A DNA stretch of 29,962 nt from Leucosporidium creatinivorum (taxonomy: Eukaryota; Basidiomycota; Microbotryomycetes; Leucosporidiales; Leucosporidiaceae), in the NCBI GenBank assembly GCA_001600635.1, contig BCKL01000004.1, positions 858,022-887,983 of the forward strand, given 5' to 3'. The notes beneath the pieces are model-generated. The model had not been told where the DNA came from and searched no databases. It was given only the letters and a program-made list of their open reading frames with translations. A program made the position numbers and the translations under genes. Of the stretch, positions 21,801 to 29,962 are shown one piece after another; position 1 is the first letter of the stretch, and each line of letters begins with the position of its first letter.

Positions 21801-22458
21801 GATGAGGCGCACCTCGTCCTCCTCGTCGGATCGGCCTTTCGTCCTCGCCAACTCGGCCAAGGCAGACGTGCTCGCTGCTGAGGCCGTCGTCCTCTACCTC
21901 AAATCTCTCGCATTCCTGCACAAGGGAATCGAGAAGGCTCGGCATCACTGGTCGAACCGAGCGCCGGAGCAGGTGGCCAGCTCCGACTTTAACGAAGGTG
22001 AGCTTGGCGCGTCGATGAGCTGGGAGCCTTGCTGATGTCTCCGCTTCCACACAGCTGTCCAATGGTTCCGCCAACGCTTCAACGAGTGCTTCGACAAGGC
22101 CGACTTTGCCAAGTCGCGCTGCCAGGACGACATTCCCGAGTCGGCTACGTTCGCCGAGAAGCTCGTCTACGACCGCGCATTGGAGATCGTACGTCCCTTC
22201 TGGCTCCCCGTCTCCGCCTCCTCACTGACTCCCTTGGCTACGCAGTCTCGCGCCGCTGCGGTCAACGAGCTCCGAGGCGAGAACCCCACCGATTGCGAGA
22301 CGGCCTACGAGACGGCTCTGTGGATGCTCTACGCCATCCTCGACGAGACGATGACCGGTCAAGCCGACTCGGTGGACGACGAGGATCGGTCGACCGTCAA
22401 CAAGTTCGTTGCCAGCATTTCGGCGAGGCTGAGCGCTTTGAGGCGCAAAATCGCTTAA
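18896..22458 (+). CDS. ATG1: Autophagy-initiating Ser/Thr kinase ATG1 (ULK family)
   Basis: Starts autophagosome formation together with Atg13 and Atg17. Ten exons (18896-19111, 19232-19369, 19424-19646, 19709-19767, 19832-19971, 20027-20818, 20876-21048, 21107-21997, 22055-22188, 22246-22458) give 992 residues. Kinase domain (about 50-340): Gly loop [17 protein letters not shown] Lys, [10 protein letters not shown] (204-213), DFG at 239-241, [12 protein letters not shown] activation segment. A long Pro/Ser/Ala-rich disordered region follows. It holds [13 protein letters not shown] near residue 565, matching the conserved Atg8-interacting YxxV motif of yeast Atg1. The C-terminal about 220 residues (from [13 protein letters not shown] to the end) correspond to the tandem MIT domain that binds Atg13. 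The fourth intron uses a GTTCGT donor and must be spliced for the kinase domain to be complete. It converges with the right Argonaute. Confidence 0.95.
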
Positions 22459-22853
22459 AGTGCCATTTTTGCCCCCTTTCTATTCCATCTCCGCCCTCGA
22501 TCCCAATCCTTTCCGACTGCATCATGCTCTTGCCTCCCCCCTCATCCTCTGTACGATCTCGCAATCGCTCTCGCTCCCCCGCGCCGCGCCCCCCCCCCCC
22601 CTACTAGCAACACAACACATCGACTTAGCCCTACATTGTACTCTTGAGTAGTTGTTTCTGTCAGTTTCCACTTTGCATCCGATTCTACGCAGCGAGAGAG
22701 GGAGAGAGCCCGGCGCTTGAGAGAAACGGACGCCGAGATCCTTCGCTTCGCTGGCGCTCTAGAGCGACAAGCAACCAGGGCTTTGCAACTTCAGAAAGCT
22801 ATTCACATCAAGCTATATACGCCAAGCCACAAGCTAGTCCCCTCTCGGCTCCT
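22459..22853. other. Convergent 3' spacer between ATG1 and right Argonaute, with a C13 tract
   Basis: 395 bp shared by two 3' ends. A run of 13 C (22589-22601) lies in the single-copy part. The inverted repeat begins at about 22719, preceded by a purine-rich GAGAGAGGGAGAGAG stretch (22693-22707). The part from 22719 on matches the left Argonaute 3' region. Confidence 0.55.
22589..22601. repeat. Poly-C tract (13 bases)
   Basis: Thirteen consecutive C about 130 bp after the ATG1 stop codon and about 120 bp before the right arm of the inverted repeat. Confidence 0.85.
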
Positions 22854-25800
22854 TCACATGAACCACTGAGCGGGCAGCGTAGCGCCGAATCCCTCGACGG
22901 TTCGGTCGAGCTGAGTCTGGATCCAGTCCGATGGGCGACGAGCACGACGAGCACCTCCAGTAGAGGTTGAGGAGTCGTCGTCGTAGATGAGGGAGCGGGC
23001 CTTGGTACAGATGATGTCGGCGTCTAGGGAGGGGGCGAAGAGGGTCAGTTTCACCTTCGCCGAGAAGGAGGCGAAATGAAGCTCACAGTACGCGACGGGC
23101 ACAAGAGAGACCGCTCGAGTAGCCCGCGCAAAGTTGTAACACAGGGAGCTATCGGTCGAAAAAGATTGTCAGCTCATCAGCGGCGACTCGACAGCGAGTA
23201 GGCAACGACCGACTTGGCGAGCTTCTCAATGTGGTCCGAGCTGAACTTGTTCTCGTCGAGGAGGACGACATAGCGAGTGGGCTTCGCCGTTCCCTTGAGC
23301 CCAGCATGCGCCTATAGAACAGCAGCAAGGTCAGTGGAGGGCAGTAGGAAGGAGGGAAAGGAAGGCCGAGCTCGCTTGGAGGTAGAACTCTAACAGCCAG
23401 GGGTGGGTGACAGTGCTGTCGACGACCGTTCCAGCAGCTGTAGGTAGATGGAGTCAGCTGGACTAAGTAGCTCGGCTCGAGAGACAGCTCACGCAGATTG
23501 CCCGAGTTCCTCTGATCGCCGTCCTTGTGCTCGGCGGCGAAGAAGCGGATGTGGTGACTGCAAGCCGGGCGAGGTCATCTCGTGCACGCCGAGCAGATAT
23601 TAAAAGCTCGGGATCAGGATGAGACGGATTACCGCTTCGCACAAATGATGAAGGTGAGCTTGGGCGAGTAGGAAGGGTCGATGGAGCGGCAAGCGGCCTT
23701 GATCTGCGCCACCTCGCTCTCGACGACGGGACCAAACTGGCCCTCGGATACTCCATCTCGCCACATGATAAGCTTCTCGGGTCGAATGCCGTTCGAAGAG
23801 CGGATCCAAGCCTCGAGATGAGTCTTGACGATCGCTGCGAGGGCGACGAGCGAGTGCGAAACGGCGGGAAGGAGAGGCAGGGAGGATAAAGTGGTAGTGA
23901 GTGGAAGCGACAGCGAAGAAAAGAGGTCAGCCTGCTAGTACGACGACCGAATCGTGGGGGAAGCGACTCACCTTCGAGCTCGGCGATGAACTCGACGCGC
24001 GCTCCTTGTTCCCTGATCTGAACGCTGTGGAGGCCTCCCGTGCCGGGGAGAGTAGACACCGAAGCAGCGATGGACGAGGGAAGATCCTCGGGGTTGACTC
24101 CGACGGTGGTCGCGCCGGTGGGATGACTGTCGGGCGAGGCGAGAGGAGAGCGGAGTCAGCTCGGCGCCGAGGGTGGGAAGAACGCTGTGGCGTACGTGAC
24201 ATCAGCTCCGATCATCATCGTCTTGGCCGTCCATCCAGGGAGGTCTGTGGGAGCGATCTGCGAGTTGACGCCGCCGAGCTTGGCGTGGACTTTGAGGAGG
24301 ACGTTGCCGCAGTACTGTCGGTTGAAGGTCAGCGAGAGAACTCTCGGCGAGCAGCCACCAGCACTCACCTGATCAATGCCCCTCCCCGTCGCTCCAATCT
24401 TGCTCGCCAGGCAGACTTGGGTGAGAAGAGGCGCCTTGAGCTCGAGGCTGAAAGAGGGAGAGGTCAGCGAGTGAAGGGCGAGAAGATCGGTGTGGCTCAC
24501 GTGGCCTGCTTCTTGAAGGTGTCGTAGACATTTGGGTTGCGGAGGATGACGAAGAACAGCTGAGGCGGCGCACGACGTGGGTTCAAGGGCTGCGCCGAGG
24601 TAGGAGCCGAGAAGATAGTTAGCGCTGACGTCGTCGAATCAGGACATGCGCCCTCAAGCATGTCCTTCGAGGTACAGATCCTCTCGGCAAGTATGCTCTG
24701 ACCGAGTGCGAGTCTCAAAGGGCGAGAGGTAACTCACCGACGAAGCGACGTCGTTGGCAGCGTTGCGAAGGGCTTGGAGCGTGTCGGTAGGCTCCTCGGT
24801 CGCAGCGTACACGGTGCAGAGTGGCGTTGGATTCTTGATGTTCATCCCACGAGCTCTCGCTTGGGTCATGAGCGTATGAAGGAAGCCGTCGACGACCGAC
24901 TGAGGGGTCCTCTGCGCCGAGTCGACGATGATGACGCCCCAGTGCTCGAGAGGCTTGGGGTTGGGGACTAGGAACTTGCAGTTGATGAGGTTCCAGGAGC
25001 TATGGGAGAGAATGGCGGTCAGCGGGGAGCACCGGACAAAGCGCAGGAGCAAGACGACGAACCCCGAGTCGACCCTCGGCGGAGGCGACTTGTACTCGAC
25101 GCGAGGAGGAGGAATGACGCGACCCTCGAGCTTGGTCATGTCCGAGCTGACCTCGATACCCCACACCCTGAGCGTCTCGTTGGTCTCGTACGCCTGCGAA
25201 GCGCGAGTCGCCTTGATCTCGGCCATGCGAACGGCGGGAGGTTTGGCGGCGACGTTGATCATGGTGGTCGCCTGTTGCGCGTTGAGAGCCGTGTTGGGGT
25301 GCGCGTTGCCGGCGAGGAGCTATGGGCGCGGCGGGTCAGCCCTATGTTCGAGGTCGAGATGCCAAAGCTCACCTCGAGGGCCTCAATCGGAACGAAGCTG
25401 CCGCCTTGAAGCTCGACGCATTGAAGAGCCTGCAGAGAGTATCAGTCAGTGTAGAACACTCGACCAAGCTCGCTTTACTCACTGGGTTGACCTGCACGGC
25501 GGGGTACGTCTTCTTGAAGTACTCGGCGACGGTGAGGCTCTCTTGAGGGGCGGGCGCGGGCGTAGGCGGAGGAGGGAGTCCTGCAGCAGCACGCTCGGCG
25601 CGCTCAGTCGGAGTTGGCTTGGGTTTGCTCGACTTGGCGCCCTTCTTGGAGATGGTGACGACGTGCGAGCCCGAGGGAGCGCCAAAGCCGACGATGCGAA
25701 AGGCGCGACGATCGGAACTGTAGGGCGAGGGTAGAGGACAGCATAGGTCGCCGAGGCATCTCAGTCCGTTGTAGAGATGAGAGCGAGGACTCACCGATGC

Positions 25801-26901
25801 AGGACGCGGACTTTGGCGCCCTTGAGCTTCCTCTTGAGCTCGTGAAGCTCGGGCCGAGAGAACTCGCGAACCTGCTGTCCTCCGCCTCCCATTACCGCTC
25901 CTCCCCTGCCTCCCCTCCCTCCTCGTCCACCCCTACCTCCCCTCGTAGCAGGTGCACCACTTCCAGGCTGAGGACGGCCGACGATGGTCGAGCTGACGGC
26001 GAGGAGCTTGCCCGAGATGAGGTAGGGTGAGTAGGCGGTGTCGAGGTTGACGACCATGCCGGTAGTGGTGGGGCGGATGGACCTGGGAGCGACGGGAAGG
26101 AAGCGTAGAGTGAGCGTGGGCGAGACGAGGAGAGCGCGAGCCATCGCCGAGCGGATGACGAGCTCACCTGAAGAAGCCCTTCAACATGATCGCGCCTCCT
26201 CCAAGACTGGTGCTTCCAGTGAGCTCCTCAAACACCTTCCTTCCACTAGCACCGAGGATGACCCCCTTCTTCCGCGCAGCGTCGTGGCGAAGCAGAATGT
26301 CGAGGCCCATGATGGCCGTCGCCGCCGCGTCTGCTGAGACCGAGCCAGCTCTCGTAGCCTTGGTGAACTCGTCGAGAATGGAGAGGTCGATCTGAGCGGC
26401 GACGCTGAGGGTGATCTTGAAGGTGGGAGCCGAGCGAGTCGGAGTCTCGGGCTCGAGCTCGACGTCAAAGGTCGCGCTGTCCTCGGTGAAGAGCTTGCCG
26501 AGGCTGAAGGCGTTCTTGACTCCATCAAAGGCGGTGGAGACGAGCTTGGGCATCTCCTGCTGCTTGTCCTCGACGAACTTGTCCCAGACTTGGGTGCAGA
26601 GCACTCGCGGCGTAGGACGAGCGGGCGCTCCGGGGCGAGTCCTTATGGCTTTGATGTCGATATCGTAGTGTGTGAGAGTCACAGGCTTGATCCTGAGCGC
26701 GTAAGTGTTGGCGCGTAGCTTGATCTTGCGCCCGAGCGTCCCAGGAGGCTGACGAGCGGCGAGCGCTGTTGAGAAGATGAGAGATCGTTTCGAGTCAGCT
26801 CTTTCTGCAGGTCGGTAGGGGGCAGGGACAGCATGCTTACGAATCGACGTTTGACCTGCTGAGAGCGTGAGCGCTTTAATCTCGGCTTCGAGACGATTCA
26901 T
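22854..26901 (-). CDS. AGO: Argonaute (small-RNA-guided PIWI protein), intact right copy
   Basis: Core effector of RNA interference. Seventeen exons: 26901-26841, 26765-26168, 26082-25795, 25717-25483, 25429-25373, 25319-25063, 24999-24738, 24589-24501, 24447-24369, 24314-24196, 24126-23972, 23834-23633, 23557-23493, 23437-23376, 23311-23214, 23148-23087, 23023-22854. They join in frame to 952 residues. Order: N domain (GRKIKLRANTYALRI), L1 (GGGAIMLKGFFRSIRPT), an RGG box (about 267-281), PAZ, MID with guide 5'-phosphate residues Y608, K612, Q626 and K654, and PIWI. The tetrad D680 (GADVTHP), E727 (ARVEFIAEL), D760 (MWRDGVSEGQF), D899 (YYADII) is complete, so slicing is predicted. Exon 14 is followed by a GC-AG intron. 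Intron 6 has a GTTCGT donor (GTGAGG in the left copy) and would add 21 in-frame codons if retained. It lies 152 bp after acetate kinase. Confidence 0.93.
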
Positions 26902-27053
26902 TGCGAGGCGAGATTGGGTGGCAAACGAGTGGGAGGAGAGCAAGGAGCGAGGGAGGCGAAGCGGTCNAGGTTAGAAGGACTTCTCGGTGCTCGAGAAGGC
27001 TCGATTTGCGATTCGGTGAGCTACAGATACTAAAGCAACCCTTTTCACTACTT

Positions 27054-28591
27054 CTATAGCCCAGCAGCTGCAACCGCCAGCTGGACACACTCGAGCTCCT
27101 CATCCGTTTCGACGACCCANCCCGAGATCCTGCTCCCTTCCTTGGTGATCCTCCTTCTGCCCTTCCCCTCCCCGTTCACCTNCTCGTCGACTCCTCCCTG
27201 ACTTCCTGCGAGCTCCTCGACCCAACGGAAGTGCTCCAGGACATCCCTGCGCAGGCGCGNCGAATGCTCTCCAATGCCGCCCGAGAAGACGAGACCATGC
27301 AGCTTGTTGTGAGGTGCGGTGGAGGAGAGTAGGGTCGAGATGTAGCTGGAGAGGAAGCCGAGTAGTCGGTCAAGGTAGAGGTTGTAGGTCAGGAGGGCGG
27401 TCTCTTGCTCCTTGCTCGGCGACGAGGAAGGCGAATCTGGGAAGGCGCGCTGAATGATCTCTCCAAAATCGGTCGATCCGGTGAGGGCTGCGGTAGTCAC
27501 TCAGTATCAGCAGCTGCAGCGCCAGTAGAGCAGTGAGACTCACCCTTGAAGCCGCTCTCCTTGTTCAAGACAAACTCGGCCTTGGAGATGGGTCGACCAG
27601 ACCACTCGACCGTCTCGGAGCAGTCGGGTGTGTGGTGGAAGATGAGGGAGGCGTCGAGCGATCCAGAGCGAGTTCCTCCAGGGAGCCCTGTGGGGAGCGA
27701 GTACGACGAATCAGCTCCAGCTTCGGCCGAACGCTCCCACTGCAGCTACTCACCCTCGAGAGGCGTCAATCCCATCGACGTATTCCTACTCTCTCCACCT
27801 TGGATCAAGCAACAACTCCCACCACTGCCGAGGTGCGCCACGACCAAGTTGACCTCCTTCGCCGGGATGCTGAGCTCTTCGCTCATCTGCTTGAGGATTG
27901 AGGCGTAGCTGAGGCCGTGGAATCCGTAACGAACGAGCGGTACGGGCGTGTCGTGCTCGGGAGTAGAGATGGCGTAGGTGGTGCGGAAGGAAGGGATCGT
28001 CGTGTGGAAGAGCGTGTCGAAGCAGAGGACAGAGGTCGCCGAAGGGAGTGATTCGAGGCAAGTCTTGACGATCAGCATCGCGTGGTGGTTCTAGTTGATT
28101 GTAGGAGGGTCAGTAGGATCACTGAAGTTATATCACAGACCTGCAACACTCCAACTCACGTGCAGAGGAGCGAAATCCGACACCTCGTCCATCCGCTTCA
28201 ACGTCTCCTGCTCGCTCTTGTCGCCATGCTTGATCACTACAGGATCCTTGGCTGTACCTCCATGCACGATGCGATGCGTAATCACTTGGACTCGGTCCTT
28301 GCCGCCTTTGCCCAACACCTCGTCGCTGGTGACGTCTCGCAGGATCTCCTCAAACACGTCCTGATATGATGTAGACGAGTCGAGCTCGCGCTTGACCTCC
28401 TCCGAAAGCTTGCCAGAGTCCTGCTCCTGCTGCGATACATGCTTGAAGGCGAATTTGGCCGGCGACGAGCCTTGCACGTTGGAGGCGGAGCCGGCAAGGA
28501 CGACTCGGTGAGAGTGAGCTTGGTACAGCTTGAACTTGATGGATGAGGAGCCACAGTTGACTGCGAGGCAATAGTCTGGTGCTGCTGGCAT
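27054..28591 (-). CDS. ackA: Acetate kinase, right copy
   Basis: Mirror copy of the left acetate kinase: exons 28591-28160, 28090-27754, 27687-27544, 27487-27054, 448 residues. The same motifs are intact (VNCGSSSIKFKLY, HRIVHGG, CFDT, HLGSGGSCC, GGTRSGSLD, GGIGEHS). It differs from the left copy by a handful of substitutions outside the active site, for example FTFKHVPQHEQ versus FAFKHVSQQEQ in exon 1 and FLYAYISTLF versus FLSSYISTLL in exon 4. Exon 2 looks identical. Three N in the last exon mirror those of the left copy. Both copies look functional, giving a double dose of the step after phosphoketolase. Confidence 0.93.
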
Positions 28592-28958
28592 GGCTGTAGT
28601 CGAGTAGGTAGTGACAAGTAAGAGCGAAAGAGCGACGCAACTCGGTTAAGCGCCTGACGAGGCTCGGCGTTCGAGCTTCGGCGATGGCAGACTGCTCAGT
28701 GCAGTCAGCTACAAAAGAGCGAGTTTGATCGGAATCTCGAACAGCTGAGCTACAGAACAGCTCACTACAAAAATAGGAGCCTCTGTAGTTGAACATCACG
28801 TGATCTCGACGAGCTCAAACCTTTCGCACGCCACCCTGCCAGCCTTCGGCGTGCTCGGCTGGCTGGCGCTCATCATCCTACGGACGGACGCCTCCCCACA
28901 CCTGACAGCTAGTTTCTCTCCTTGTCCTGCTGCCTCACCTCGGATTCTGCACCTCGTC
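28592..28958. promoter_or_regulatory. Shared bidirectional promoter, acetate kinase / UPF0643 (right)
   Basis: The 367-bp mirror of 1005-1371, between divergent start codons. It appears identical to the left copy, so both acetate kinase copies should be controlled alike unless position effects intervene. Confidence 0.5.
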
Positions 28959-29962
28959 ATGTCCACCGCCCTCGTCGCCGGCCCTTCGCAAAGCTCTTCT
29001 TCTAGCTGCCCCTTCTCCTCGTCTTCTCCGAGCGGATCCAGCAAGTTGGCAGCTCCGAGCGGTTGTCCATTCTCCTTCAAGGCAGCGACCACTCGCGCTC
29101 GTCAGCCAGCACCACCTCGAGCTCCCACCGACCTGCCGGATCTGCGCAGAACGCCCTCGGCCGACCTTCTTTACCTCCCTCCCCTTCTCTCGCTTTTGCC
29201 AGCGTCGACACCTCCTGCGACACCACTCCGAGCGGAGCAGTACCCAGTAGGATACACCACCAGTCGCCTACCTACTGTGGACGCCGCTTCCATCGCTCTG
29301 CACCACGCCCTGCACGCCTTCAAGCCGACGATGCCCAACTATGCCTACGACGACTACGCCGAGGCCTTCAACTTTTCCGAGTTGAGACTACCGGAAGAAG
29401 TGGAGCGAGAGTGGTGTGTACTGTGACATCAAGCTGCCTCTACGCCGAGCTGACTCTCGCGCCGGCTTGCCCCTCCTTCGCAGGTACATCGTCGCGTTCC
29501 GGTCCACTCGAGCAGCCGACTCTCCTTCCCGAGACCTCTACGAGGCGGATCGACTTGCTCACGAAGAGGCAGTGTCGGTATGTACCTTCTCTGCCTACTC
29601 CGAACCCTTCTCGGCGCTGACCCTCCTCCGGTTGTTCACAGGCGGGCGGCCTCCTCGCCTATTGGTACGGCGCGCCCAATTCGTACGGCTCCAACCTTGC
29701 TACCTGCATTTGGATGTCTCGCGCACATGCCATCAAGGCTACCTCGGGTCCGAAGCACGTTGAAGCGATGAGGTTCGCGGTGGTGAGTCCGCCGAGGGCT
29801 GGTTTTCCTGACTCGGAGCTAACTATGTGGCTCTCTCGACTGCAGGCCATGTACGCCAACTACGATCTGGAACGCTATGTGCTGAAAAAGGTCAAGGGAG
29901 AGACTGGAGTGACGGTAGAGCAGTGGCTCGGCGGGGAGGTGGCCTTCGCCGAGAGCGATTGA
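28959..29962 (+). CDS. UPF0643-family conserved fungal protein, right copy
   Basis: Exons 28959-29413, 29484-29577, 29642-29782, 29846-29962 give 268 residues, apparently identical to the left copy, with the same WYIVAFRS, GGLLAYWYG, NLATCIW and LERYVLKK blocks. It is divergent from the right acetate kinase. The stop codon is the last three bases of the window. Function is unknown; the family name rests on recognition of the conserved blocks. Confidence 0.75.

Larger units (their letters stand above)
7433..22718. other. Single-copy core between the inverted-repeat arms
   Basis: This is the segment without a second copy in the window. It carries six + strand genes, from phosphoketolase to ATG1. 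With arms of over 7 kb in inverted orientation on both sides it is, in principle, an invertible segment. GC content and intron style match the arms, so nothing suggests that it was transferred as a block. Confidence 0.85.
22719..29962. repeat. Right arm of large inverted repeat
   Basis: Reverse complement of 1-7432, carrying Argonaute (-), acetate kinase (-) and UPF0643 (+). It is 188 bp shorter than the left arm, mainly because the 187-bp segment in Argonaute exon 8 is absent. It ends on the UPF0643 stop codon at the last base of the window, mirroring the left end. Ambiguous bases at 27120, 27182 and 27260 pair exactly with N in the left arm; a fourth N at 26967 does not. Confidence 0.95.

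Noticed and set aside
1-29962. The inverted repeat as a source of hairpin double-stranded RNA that feeds its own Argonaute
   Set aside because: The arms are 15 kb apart with six genes between them. A transcript covering both arms is implausible, and no shorter inverted repeat within an arm was found. Attractive but unsupported.

Overview
The window looks like nuclear DNA of a basidiomycete fungus, most likely a GC-rich Pucciniomycotina red yeast (Microbotryomycetes-like). The evidence is many short introns (about 50-165 bp) with GTGAGT-type donors and a GCTGAC/GCTAAC branch site shortly before the acceptor, strongly C-ending codons, compact intergenic spaces and plain fungal genes (ATG1, Argonaute, mitochondrial D-lactate dehydrogenase, phosphoketolase). 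The species assignment is inference. No rRNA, tRNA, CRISPR array or recognisable autonomous transposon was seen.

The main architectural feature is a large inverted repeat. The left arm (1-7432) and right arm (22719-29962) each carry the same three genes in mirror order: a UPF0643-family gene facing outward, acetate kinase facing inward, and Argonaute facing inward. They flank a single-copy segment of about 15.3 kb (7433-22718). The outer parts (UPF0643 gene, promoter, much of acetate kinase) look identical between arms. The Argonaute bodies have clearly diverged, and the last exons and about 135 bp beyond the Argonaute stop are nearly identical again. The right Argonaute (952 codons, 17 exons) is intact with a DEDD catalytic tetrad. 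The left one has an in-frame stop in the PAZ region and a 187-bp frameshifting insertion, and is annotated as a pseudogene. The window begins and ends exactly on the stop codons of the two UPF0643 copies, so the repeat may continue outside.

The single-copy segment holds, all on the + strand: phosphoketolase (7981-11366), a four-helix membrane protein of unknown function (11681-12553), a small MYND zinc-finger protein (12847-13685), a mitochondrial D-lactate dehydrogenase (14195-16671), an arrestin-like protein (16947-18408) and the autophagy kinase ATG1 (18896-22458), which converges on the right Argonaute.

Phosphoketolase and acetate kinase are consecutive enzymes: acetyl phosphate made by the first is turned into acetate and ATP by the second. 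Their linkage, with an acetate kinase copy on each side and a D-lactate dehydrogenase nearby, gives the region a heterofermentation-like metabolic theme. An inverted repeat of this size could let the 15 kb core flip by recombination. Mirrored ambiguous bases (N) in the two arms mean that assembly effects must be excluded before the repeat is treated as fully real. Exon coordinates were worked out by hand from splice sites and reading-frame continuity; every gene model closes in frame.
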